A stretch of 7,850 bases of DNA from Rhodospirillaceae bacterium (GTDB lineage Bacteria > Pseudomonadota > Alphaproteobacteria > DSM-16000 > Inquilinaceae): contig JAGQRL010000330.1 in the NCBI GenBank assembly GCA_020425485.1, positions 1-7,850 on the forward strand. Reading direction: 5' to 3'. The notes below the pieces were generated by a model. That model was not told the DNA's origin. It searched no databases and saw only the letters and a list, made by a program, of their open reading frames with translations. Positions within the stretch are counted from its first letter, which is position 1. Each line of letters starts with the position of its first letter. Positions 1 to 5,413 of the stretch are shown here, piece after piece. A program made the position numbers and the translations under genes.

Positions 1-35
1 GCGGGCTGGTGCAGAACGAACAGAAGATGCCCTAG
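1..35 (+). CDS. Possible 3' end of an unknown gene (partial)
   Basis: One plus-strand frame stays open from the window edge and ends at a TAG at 33-35, reading GLVQNEQKMP before the stop. The strong hairpins that follow suit a gene end here. Ten residues are too few to name a product, and an open frame this short can occur by chance. I report it only because a gene end before a terminator-like structure is the simplest reading. No function is assigned. Confidence 0.25.
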   Translation, partial: GLVQNEQKMP

Positions 36-47
36 GCAACGGGCAAG

Positions 48-120
48 GTCGGTTCCCCGGCGGCGGCGAGCCCGGAAAAGAAGCGGCATCCGGCCCGCCG
101 CCCCCCAACCGGGGACCGAC
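48..120. terminator. Long bulged intergenic stem-loop, first of a tandem pair
   Basis: Bases 48-60 pair with 109-120 (12 pairs, one bulged T at 54). Inside, 62-68 pairs perfectly with 96-102, and 72-75 with 90-93, so most of the 73 bases fold into one rod. It lies between a probable plus-strand gene end at 35 and the minus-strand trmO-like tail ending at 170, which suits a two-way transcription stop. There is no clear T-tract, so it could instead be an intergenic palindromic repeat. In such GC-rich DNA some pairing is expected by chance, but this much is unlikely to be. Confidence 0.45.
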
Positions 121-126
121 TGCGGG

Positions 127-156
127 GGGCGGTTCCGGCCAAGGCCGGGACCGCCC
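127..156. terminator. Perfect 14-bp hairpin, probable bidirectional terminator
   Basis: Bases 127-140 pair with 143-156 over all 14 positions (one G-U pair) around a two-base AA loop, followed on the plus strand by the pyrimidine-rich TTCCCTATT. The shape is that of an intrinsic terminator with a short, weak T-tract. It sits directly after the 48-120 stem-loop and 13 bases beyond the stop of the minus-strand trmO-like tail, so it could serve the plus-strand gene ending at 35. Its left arm overlaps a G-run (124-132) that could pair instead with the C-rich 98-106. Confidence 0.55.
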
Positions 157-169
157 TTCCCTATTGGGC

Positions 170-337
170 TCAGTGCGGCTGCGGCTCGTCCCGCGGGGCC
201 GGTTTGATGTCGATGAGGAGGGTGCCGTCCAGGCAATCCAGGGCGCTCACCGTCAGCAGGTAGATCTGCCCTTCGAGTAGAACGTGCTTGGCCCAATACG
301 AAGTGTCCGAGGTTGTCGCAGGACCTGCTGTTAGCAA
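170..337 (-). pseudogene. trmO: C-terminal remnant of a TrmO/TsaA-type tRNA methyltransferase gene
   Basis: Read on the minus strand, this frame ends in HVLLEGQIYLLTVSALDCLD followed by GTLLIDIKPAPRDEPQPH and a TGA at 170-172. The run LDCLDGTxLIDIKP is the C-terminal signature I know from the TrmO/TsaA (YaeB, UPF0066) family, usually LDxxDGTPLLDIKPY. That family methylates the t6A at position 37 of some tRNAs using S-adenosylmethionine. Only about 40 residues of a usual 150-230 remain. The frame hits a stop at 338-340, there is no good start, and the N-terminal signature (PIG...PRQ) is missing from the rest of the window. The likeness fades around 300, where the base composition drops, so the low-GC block seems to have replaced the 5' part of the gene. 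The family call rests on memory of the motif, not a search. Confidence 0.55.
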
Positions 338-455
338 TCATCCGCTTCAACAACTTTTCTATTGAGTGGACCGATGCCCTACCCGCATACTAGCTTAAAA
401 CCCCGCTCTACTGACCTTTGGGGATTATAGCCGCCACTTCTGTCGGAGAATTTTC
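338..455 (+). promoter_or_regulatory. Leader of the low-GC operon, with a weak promoter candidate
   Basis: This AT-richer stretch separates the trmO remnant from the first low-GC gene and should hold that gene's promoter. The best sigma-70-like pair I see is TTGAGT at 362-367 with CATACT at 386-391, an 18-base spacer; the second box matches the consensus at only four of six positions. A near-palindrome (AAACCCC near 398, GGGGATT near 420) could be an operator but is short and imperfect. No tRNA gene, integrase site or convincing direct repeat marks the left edge of the block. Confidence 0.25.
445..450 (+). promoter_or_regulatory. Ribosome binding site supporting a TTG start
   Basis: GGAGAA lies five bases before the TTG at 456-458. 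No ATG occurs in that frame near the 5' end of the gene, so this site is the main reason for placing the start at the TTG. Confidence 0.6.
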
Positions 456-1472
456 TTGACCATCGAGCTTGTACACACCTTTCTTGTGCACCCAAGCAAA
501 GGAAGGAACGATCGTCCTGAGATAAATGGGACTCGACTTCCACTAAGCGGAAGTATATTTGATCTACTGGCCGCAGTATATGACAGATCAGAGCAGGAGT
601 GCGATATTCCAATTATCTTTAGACACACAACATCCGGCTCTCAACAAAATGATTGTCGCGACCTAATTATTGAGCATTTAAGAGATAGAAAACTATCGTC
701 TGCAAAATTGTTGGCAGAGAGACTGAGCAAATCTACCGATGGCCGATCCGGCCTCGGCTTGCTATTTGTTATAGTTGGATCTTCAGGGTTGAATAAGAAG
801 GTCGTCGTTTCGAGATTTCCAACTGATAGCGCAATTTTTGTCGAAGAAAATACAAGCACATTTAATGTGAGGTTTCTTGAACAAGTATTCATGAAGAATA
901 AGGCGTCATATAAAGCTGTAGTATATCAGGGCGCCTCAATGCTTGGCGACTTTTGGACAGGACTAGCAATCGATCGACAAATTACCGGAGCCAGCGTGCA
1001 AACGTCAGACTATTGGATTTCCGATTTCTTGATGTCTGATTTCGCAACGACACCTGCGGCCGGCTCAAGCCGACTTGGTATCGCTTTGCGCGACGCCGTA
1101 AAGAAGGCTCCCATTGAAGTGAAAGCCGAATTGGTTGCCGCTGGGAAATTGGCAAGTGGGTTGGCCGGTGAGACGATAAGCATTGATAGCTTTGCAGATC
1201 GATTTGGCCTTTCTGCCGCCGCCACCGCCGCTCTGAAGAGCGGACAGAAAAACTCCCGGACTACGAGGGCGACGTTCAAGCTTGATGTAAGCATTCTTAG
1301 GAATTATATCGCATACCAATCGGTGCAATTGGACAATGGCGCGGTTCTAACGGCTGAGACTTCGGATTTTGAGAACGTGTTTCGGGTTGAGCAATCTGAG
1401 ACTGATCAAGAAATCGTAGAGTTTTCGACGCGCGGGAAAATAGTAGATGAGAAATTCAGGCGATCTCCATAG
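456..1472 (+). CDS. Uncharacterised 338-residue protein, first gene of a low-GC operon
   Basis: I do not recognise this family with certainty. The start is a TTG with GGAGAA five bases upstream. Visible landmarks are HTFLVHP near residue 8, a compact RSGLGLLFVIVG segment around 97-108, then VVVSRFPTDSAIF, a central FWTGLAIDRQ, YWISDFLMSDF, and a C-terminal part with alternating strand-like residues. I see no signal peptide, membrane helix or nuclease motif, so it is probably cytosolic. The order of the middle and C-terminal segments loosely recalls nucleoid-associated proteins of the NdpA/YejK (NA37) type, but that is an impression. Low GC and frequent AGA, ATA and TTA codons set it apart from the flanking chromosome. 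Its last 26 bases overlap the start of the RelA/SpoT-like gene, so the two are almost certainly cotranscribed and translationally coupled. It could act as the antitoxin, sensor or partner of that enzyme. Confidence 0.8.
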   Translation: MTIELVHTFLVHPSKGRNDRPEINGTRLPLSGSIFDLLAAVYDRSEQECDIPIIFRHTTSGSQQNDCRDLIIEHLRDRKLSSAKLLAERLSKSTDGRSGLGLLFVIVGSSGLNKKVVVSRFPTDSAIFVEENTSTFNVRFLEQVFMKNKASYKAVVYQGASMLGDFWTGLAIDRQITGASVQTSDYWISDFLMSDFATTPAAGSSRLGIALRDAVKKAPIEVKAELVAAGKLASGLAGETISIDSFADRFGLSAAATAALKSGQKNSRTTRATFKLDVSILRNYIAYQSVQLDNGAVLTAETSDFENVFRVEQSETDQEIVEFSTRGKIVDEKFRRSP

Positions 1473-2124
1473 TAGTAATTTTGGCGACCTCGAAGAAAAA
1501 TACAGGCACCGGCGCGAACTAGCTCTACTTCCTATCTGTGAAGAGTTAACGCGATTTGTAAGAGAATGTCTTCGTACTGCATTGAGAATTGACAACATAA
1601 GCGTTCGAGCCAAAACAGTGGACAGCTTTGTGGCTAAGGCCAGCAAGATAGAAGGCGGGATTCTAAAATATGCCGAACCACTGAGTCAAATTCAAGATCA
1701 AATAGGATGCAGAATTATTACTCATTTTCTATCTGATGTTGAGTTAGTTGAAAAAATCATTGGAAGTTATTTTGTTGGGATAGAGCATAGGGTCCATATT
1801 CCTGATTCTGAATCAGCGTTTGGATATATCAGCCATCATCATGTCCTACTATTACCGCAAGATGTAGTAAGTGACGACATAGACCGAGAACTTGTTCCTC
1901 AATTCTTCGAATTACAGATCAAGACACTATTTCAACATGCATGGTCGGAAGCTGAGCACGACCTCGGCTATAAGCCCGGAGATGCACCTCTCACATCCCA
2001 CGAGAAGCGACGCCTTGCGTGGGCCTCTGCCCAAGCTTGGGGAGCTGATCAGATTTTCGATGAGCTATTTCGAAGACAATCAAAGTCAGAGGCGGGAGAT
2101 CCCGACAGTTCTTCGGACAGCTAG
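1447..2124 (+). CDS. Small RelA/SpoT-domain nucleotide synthetase (possible toxic alarmone synthetase)
   Basis: The 225 residues form a single RelA/SpoT synthetase domain without the HD hydrolase or TGS/ACT parts of long RelA/SpoT enzymes. In order I see RxK at 54-56 with S60 and K64 (RAKTVDSFVAK), the DQIGCRI motif with D84, G87 and R89, FGYISHH at 125-131, ELQIKT at 155-160 with E155, and HAWSEAEHDLGYK at 164-176. These match the substrate- and metal-binding positions of known (p)ppGpp synthetases, so an active pyrophosphotransferase is likely. Relatives make (p)ppGpp or ppApp, or modify the tRNA CCA end, and some are toxins of toxSAS pairs. The usual KDYI..PK stretch before the GY motif is absent, so this is a divergent subgroup. 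The ATG lies inside the upstream gene, after GGGAAAA. The TAG stop falls in the CTAG at the edge of the insertion sequence, and the C-terminus looks complete. GC is about 30% in places, which suggests transfer. Confidence 0.85.
   Translation: MRNSGDLHSSNFGDLEEKYRHRRELALLPICEELTRFVRECLRTALRIDNISVRAKTVDSFVAKASKIEGGILKYAEPLSQIQDQIGCRIITHFLSDVELVEKIIGSYFVGIEHRVHIPDSESAFGYISHHHVLLLPQDVVSDDIDRELVPQFFELQIKTLFQHAWSEAEHDLGYKPGDAPLTSHEKRRLAWASAQAWGADQIFDELFRRQSKSEAGDPDSSSDS
2121..2124. repeat. Left CTAG flank of the IS (probable target duplication)
   Basis: CTAG stands directly outside the left inverted repeat and again at 3641-3644 outside the right one. Four-base CTAG-like (YTAR) duplications are known for the IS5 subgroup. 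Because CTAG is its own reverse complement, it could also be counted as the outermost part of the inverted repeats; a related empty site would decide. It contains the stop codon of the RelA/SpoT-like gene. Confidence 0.65.
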
Positions 2125-2139
2125 CAGGGTGTTGAAGAA
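2125..2139 (+). repeat. Left terminal inverted repeat of the IS
   Basis: CAGGGTGTTGAAGAA here matches the reverse complement of 3626-3640 (CAGGCTGTTGAAGAA) at 14 of 15 positions. The match fades beyond base 15. It lies 45 bases before the transposase ATG at 2185. Confidence 0.85.
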
Positions 2140-2184
2140 CCGGTTGGCGGGGTTGGGCTGGCATGATTCACTCTTTGTGGAACC

Positions 2185-3303
2185 ATGTTGGCCGAGGCGG
2201 GGATGCGGGGATCTGGGCAGCGGTCGGGAGAGCTGTTCTCCTACGTCGATCTGGAGCAGCGGGTGCGGGCGGACCATCCGCTGCGGGGGATCCGGGAGAT
2301 CGCGAACGCAGGCTTGGCCGCACTGGCGAGTGATCTTGCCGAGCTCTATTCGGCGGTGGGCCGCCCGTCGATCGCCCCGGAGCGGCTGCTTCGGGCGATG
2401 CTGTTGCAGGCGTTCTATTCGATCCGCTCTGAGCGGCAGTTGATGGAGCGGCTGGACTACGACCTGCTGTTCCGCTGGTTCGTGGGGCTCGGCGTGGACG
2501 ATCCGGTATGGGACCACTCGACCTTCTCCAAAAACCGCGACCGTCTGCTGGCGGGCGACATCGCGGCGAAGTTCCTGGCCGCCGTGCTGGCCCAGCCGCG
2601 GGTGCGCCGGCTGTTGTCGAGCGAGCATTTCAGTGTCGATGGCACCCTGATCGACGCCTGGGCCTCGATGAAGAGCTTCCGGCCGAAGGACGGCGACACC
2701 GACCGGAACGGTGGCGATGCTGGGGGCGGTGGCCGCAACACCCCGGCCGATTTCCGCGGCGAGAAGCGGTCCAACGCCACCCATGAGAGCACCAGCGATC
2801 CCGATGCCCAGCTCTACCGCAAGGGACCGGGGATGGAGGCGCGGCTGTGCTTCATCGCCCATGGGCTGATGGAGAACCGGTCAGCGCTGATCGTCGATAC
2901 CCGGCTGACCCGCGTGTCCGGTCATGCCGAGCGGCTGGCCGCCCTGGACATGATCGAGCCGCTGGCCGACCGGTCGCGGCCGCTGACGCTGGGTGCCGAC
3001 CGTGCCTACGATGCCGCCGACTTCGTGGAGGAACTGCGCACCCTCAACGTCCGTCCTCATGTGGCGCAGAACACCAGCCGGCGCCGCTCGGCCATCGACG
3101 GCCGCACCACCCGGCATTGCGGCTATGGCGCGAGCCAGCGCATCCGCAAGCGGATCGAAGAGGCATTCGGCTGGATCAAGACGGTGGCCGGGCTGAGGCA
3201 GACCAAGCTGCGGGGACTCGACAAGGTGGGGTGGGCCTTCGCCCTCACCGCCGCAGCCTACAACCTGGTCCGGCTGCCCAAGCTGCTGGCGGCTCCGTCA
3301 TGA
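2185..3303 (+). CDS. IS5-family DDE transposase
   Basis: This 372-residue protein catalyses cut-and-paste or copy-out movement of the surrounding element. The N-terminal third (RSGELFSYVDLEQRV, then RPSIAPERLLRAMLLQAFYS) is the DUF772-like region of IS5-type transposases, followed by WDHSTFSKNRDRL. The catalytic acids are probably D152 in FSVDGTLID, D272 in LGADRAYD, and E325 in RIEEAFGWIK with K332 seven residues later, the E-(6)-K spacing of this group. The C-terminal AAAYNLVRLPKLL is also typical. The length is normal and no frameshift is visible. Homologues as I recall them begin near residue 7 (MRGSGQRSGEL), so translation may start at the ATG at 2203; neither start has a strong ribosome binding site. 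The stop overlaps the ATG of the passenger gene as ATGA. Confidence 0.93.
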   Translation: MLAEAGMRGSGQRSGELFSYVDLEQRVRADHPLRGIREIANAGLAALASDLAELYSAVGRPSIAPERLLRAMLLQAFYSIRSERQLMERLDYDLLFRWFVGLGVDDPVWDHSTFSKNRDRLLAGDIAAKFLAAVLAQPRVRRLLSSEHFSVDGTLIDAWASMKSFRPKDGDTDRNGGDAGGGGRNTPADFRGEKRSNATHESTSDPDAQLYRKGPGMEARLCFIAHGLMENRSALIVDTRLTRVSGHAERLAALDMIEPLADRSRPLTLGADRAYDAADFVEELRTLNVRPHVAQNTSRRRSAIDGRTTRHCGYGASQRIRKRIEEAFGWIKTVAGLRQTKLRGLDKVGWAFALTAAAYNLVRLPKLLAAPS

Positions 3304-3644
3304 CGGCCCCGGCGGGCTGCATGCTGATCGGCCGCTGGCGGATCGTCGAGGCCGACCTGTGGGAGCGGGACCACCTCGACCTGTGCGGACCCGCCAGGAT
3401 CACCATCCGGCCCGACGGCCATGGCGAAATCGCCCTCGGCGCCCTCGAAGCCGGCCTCGACCTGCAATACGGCCGATCGATCGTCTACTTCACCTGGGAA
3501 GGCTGCGAGGAGATGGACGAGGTCCGCGGCTCCGGATCGGCAGAACTGCTCGATGACGGTACCCTGGAGATCGAATTCGACTACCATCGCGGCGACGAGG
3601 CCATCATGACGGCCGTACGCGACCATTCTTCAACAGCCTGCTAG
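3300..3644 (+). CDS. Small uncharacterised passenger protein of the insertion sequence
   Basis: The 114-residue product (LIGRWRIVEADLWERDHLDL near the N-terminus, then VYFTWEGCEEMDEVRGSGSA, then DGTLEIEFDYHRGDEA) resembles a widespread family of small acidic proteins that I remember only as hypothetical, with a GRWRI..(M/A)(D/E)LW start and a central (E/Y)F(T/S)W(E/D)G. No catalytic motif, signal peptide or membrane segment is visible; the pattern suggests a small beta-rich fold. Its ATG overlaps the transposase stop as ATGA, which implies translational coupling. The gene runs through the right inverted repeat (3626-3640), which encodes its last residues, and its TAG stop is supplied by the flanking CTAG. 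It may modulate transposition or be cargo; neither can be settled from sequence alone. Confidence 0.72.
   Translation: MTAPAGCMLIGRWRIVEADLWERDHLDLCGPARITIRPDGHGEIALGALEAGLDLQYGRSIVYFTWEGCEEMDEVRGSGSAELLDDGTLEIEFDYHRGDEAIMTAVRDHSSTAC
3626..3640 (-). repeat. Right terminal inverted repeat of the IS
   Basis: TTCTTCAACAGCCTG is the inverted copy of 2125-2139 with one mismatch. It also codes for the C-terminal residues of the passenger protein, so it is under two constraints. Confidence 0.85.
3641..3644. repeat. Right CTAG flank of the IS
   Basis: This is the second copy of the CTAG found at 2121-2124. On the plus strand it holds the TAG stop of the passenger gene (3642-3644). On the minus strand it holds the TAG stop of the convergent HEPN-like gene (3641-3643). 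Confidence 0.65.
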
Positions 3645-4243
3645 GCGTCGCGGCCGTGCTTTTCGATGTAGCGCTGCAGCACCACGCGCGGGCGTTCGAT
3701 CACATTCTCGAAGTGGCGGGCGAAGCACTGCTTCATGCCCCACACGTCGAAATACATCTGTGACAGACAGTCGGGATCGCTGAAGGGGTTGCGCCCCTTG
3801 TAGGTGACCTCTTCCACCCGCCCGGCATGCGCCGTCTGGTTGCGCGTGGCGTCGATCTCGTGGATCGAGGCAAAATCCTCATAGGGCCAGGACAGTAGAA
3901 TGGGCCGGAGAATGCGGAACATCTCCATGAAGCCCAAGCTGCTGATCATGTTCGACAGCTCTTTTTCCATGCTGTCATTATGGTTTCTATCGTTCGTCAA
4001 AAATAGTTGATGGCGAAATGTATGATAGAGGATGCGGCGGAATTCGATTTCCGTTGCCGCGTGCAGATCAAATATCAGATACCTGACGAGGTGCTCGAAC
4101 TCGTCCGATTCATCGGGAAGATCGTCAATGCGTTCGTAGATTTCTTTGGCTGATTTAAAGTTAATAAGGTCCAGGTAACGATCTTCATTACCCATGACAC
4201 TGCTCTCGCAATCGGTCATCCCATATAATTGCGCTAGAGCCAT
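3641..4243 (-). CDS. Probable HEPN-domain protein (candidate RNase or toxin)
   Basis: The 200-residue protein is mostly helical and carries DATRNQTAHAG, in which R134 and H139 form an RX4H motif with the polar residue after R that is usual in HEPN domains. Many HEPN proteins are metal-independent RNases in toxin-antitoxin, abortive-infection and CRISPR systems; others are inactive partners. Residues before the motif (HLVRYLIFDLHAATEIEFRR, 51-70) look like the long first helix of such a fold. The ATG at 4243 follows GGAAAGAG at a usual distance; ATGs at residues 9 and 17 are alternatives. GC is uneven: about 37% in the N-terminal coding part and about 60% in the C-terminal part. It faces the RelA/SpoT-like operon tail to tail, and its TAG stop lies in the CTAG beside the insertion sequence. 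The assignment rests on one motif plus helicity; it could be a non-catalytic HEPN-like protein. Confidence 0.75.
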   Translation of the reverse strand: MALAQLYGMTDCESSVMGNEDRYLDLINFKSAKEIYERIDDLPDESDEFEHLVRYLIFDLHAATEIEFRRILYHTFRHQLFLTNDRNHNDSMEKELSNMISSLGFMEMFRILRPILLSWPYEDFASIHEIDATRNQTAHAGRVEEVTYKGRNPFSDPDCLSQMYFDVWGMKQCFARHFENVIERPRVVLQRYIEKHGRDA

Positions 4244-4578
4244 AATCTCTTTCCGTCTTACTCGCTGCCGGTCAGAAATTGCGCCGGAGCGAGGGGCAGG
4301 AGGAGCATCCCGAAGTCAAACCTGTATACCAAAAGACTAGCACTCGGCACCCGGCATTCAAATCACGAATGCCCATGCCATAGCGCGGTATGGGTGCAGG
4401 TGCGGCCTGCGACCTATCGCAAGACTATACCCGGTGCCGCAGCCAACCGCACGACTCATCTCAATTGGCGGGATTCCCGGCCGGGTCGGCCAGGTGCGGC
4501 GGGGCTGCCGCCGGCGCCGAGCATTGCAGGGTTGCGGGCGGGGGAGTGGGCTGGAACCGATACCGCTAGGGAAAGGCG
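4244..4578. other. Gene-free spacer between the HEPN gene and the metallopeptidase gene
   Basis: No convincing gene is present on either strand. Composition rises from mixed near 4250-4360 to very GC-rich after 4440, so the right edge of the acquired block may fall here. Two small inverted repeats stand close together: GGCATTC at 4353-4359 with GAATGCC at 4367-4373, and CCCATGCC at 4372-4379 with GGTATGGG at 4387-4394 (one mismatch). They lie upstream of the HEPN gene and could be operator sites, but are short enough to be chance. I looked here for the missing 5' part of the trmO-like gene and did not find it. Confidence 0.5.
4323..4331 (-). promoter_or_regulatory. Extended -10 promoter candidate for the HEPN gene
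   Basis: On the minus strand the bases read TGGTATACA, an extended -10 element (TGn followed by TATACA), about 80 bases before the ATG at 4243. No good -35 box sits 16-18 bases upstream, as is allowed for extended -10 promoters. The inverted repeats at 4353-4394 lie just upstream of it. Confidence 0.3.
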
Positions 4579-5292
4579 CTAGCCGTAGCGGCGCAGCGAG
4601 GCGCCGTGCAGCTTCAGCCAGTCCTGGCCGGTCGTCATGTCGTCGGCCAGGGCGTCGCACAACTGCCAGAAGGCGGGGCCGTGGTGCATTTCGGCCAGAT
4701 GGGCCACCTCGTGGGCGGCCACGTAATCCTGCACCACTTCCGGCGCCAGGATCAGCCGCCAGCAATAGGTCAGCCGGCCGGTGTGCGAGCAGCTTCCCCA
4801 GCGGGTGCGGGTGTCGCGCACCGAAACGCGGGCCGGCACCCGGCCGATCCGTGCCGCCTTCTCCATGCTGAGTTCCGACAGGCGCCGCCGCGCTTCCGCC
4901 TTCAGGAAGTCGGTCAGCCGCCGGGCCACGAATTCCGCCGCCCCGGAAACCCGCAGCTCGCCGTCGGCCCACTCCACCGGCGGGCTGCCGGGCTGGGCGC
5001 CGACATGGCGCACCTGATGCGGCAGGCCCATCAGCGGCACCACCGCACCGTCGGCCAGCGGCACCCGGTCGGGCACGCGGGCACGCCGGTCGGCCAGCCA
5101 GTTGGCGTAGCGCCGCACGAAATGGACGATGTCGCGCTCGCTCACCTGGGGCGGTGCGCTCACCCAGGCGTCGCCGGTCACCTGGTCGACCCGCAGGGTC
5201 AACCGACGCGCCGTGGGATGGCGGCGGACGGTGACGCTGGACAGGTCAACGTCGGCTTCGTCGACTCGATGGTAGGAGTACGGCGTCGTCAT
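4579..5292 (-). CDS. YgjP/DUF45-type zinc metallopeptidase (M48-like family)
   Basis: The 237-residue protein belongs to the YgjP-like metallopeptidase family (DUF45, COG1451). The signature is complete: TRWGSCSHTGRLTYCWRLI at about 163-181, then DYVAAHEVAHLAEMHHGPAFW, giving the zinc motif HEVAH with H194, E195 and H198, and H204 as the likely third ligand. The N-terminal part (VTVRRHPTARRLTLRVD) is the usual strand-rich region. I placed the start at the ATG at 5292 (MTTPYSYHR) because family members begin close to this strand. The frame stays open upstream to 5406, but that extension has no family likeness and no better ribosome binding site. There is no signal peptide or membrane helix, so it should act in the cytoplasm. 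The substrate is unknown. Its upstream neighbour in the same direction, 121 bases away, is the SRAP protein. Confidence 0.9.
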   Translation of the reverse strand: MTTPYSYHRVDEADVDLSSVTVRRHPTARRLTLRVDQVTGDAWVSAPPQVSERDIVHFVRRYANWLADRRARVPDRVPLADGAVVPLMGLPHQVRHVGAQPGSPPVEWADGELRVSGAAEFVARRLTDFLKAEARRRLSELSMEKAARIGRVPARVSVRDTRTRWGSCSHTGRLTYCWRLILAPEVVQDYVAAHEVAHLAEMHHGPAFWQLCDALADDMTTGQDWLKLHGASLRRYG

Positions 5293-5413
5293 ACCCAGAA
5301 AGTAGCGCAGCCCTTGAATTCGACCAACATCTTGTGTGTACGCATGCATGGACCCGGACCGCAAGCCGTACTGGCGTGGAGCACCGTACCGCCACCGGAT
5401 TGCCACGATTTTG

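Larger units (their letters stand above)
2125..3640 (+). mobile_element. Complete IS5-family-like insertion sequence, about 1.5 kb
   Basis: The element is 1516 bases long. Its ends are 15-bp inverted repeats (14 of 15 matching), flanked on both sides by CTAG. It encodes an intact DDE transposase in the plus direction and a small passenger gene joined to it. Base composition is far above the low-GC genes beside it and close to the flanking chromosome, so it probably came from a GC-rich genome after the low-GC block arrived. Matching ends, flanking CTAGs and an uninterrupted transposase suggest a recent and possibly still mobile copy. It inserted between two convergent genes without shortening either. 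The family is judged from the transposase and the 4-bp flank, without an ISfinder comparison. Confidence 0.88.

Noticed and set aside
1892..2443. Plus-strand open frame joining the end of the RelA/SpoT-like gene to the IS
   Set aside because: Out of frame with both real genes; an accidental fusion across the insertion junction.
2086..2862. Minus-strand open frame of 258 codons over the IS
   Set aside because: Opposite the intact transposase, it crosses the IS boundary and shows no family motif.
300..4450. Direct repeats or attachment sites bounding the low-GC block
   Set aside because: The best shared word I found is ACTAGC (near 389 and 4336), which is too short. There is no tRNA end and no integrase gene.
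4358..4459. Minus-strand small frame of 33 codons upstream of the HEPN gene
   Set aside because: No ribosome binding site worth the name and no recognisable sequence, and it overlaps the small inverted repeats; probably chance.
5293..5406. N-terminal extension of the metallopeptidase to an ATG at 5406
   Set aside because: The extra 38 codons have no family likeness, and homologues begin near MTTPYSYHR. The 121-base gap (5293-5413) otherwise shows nothing I can name.
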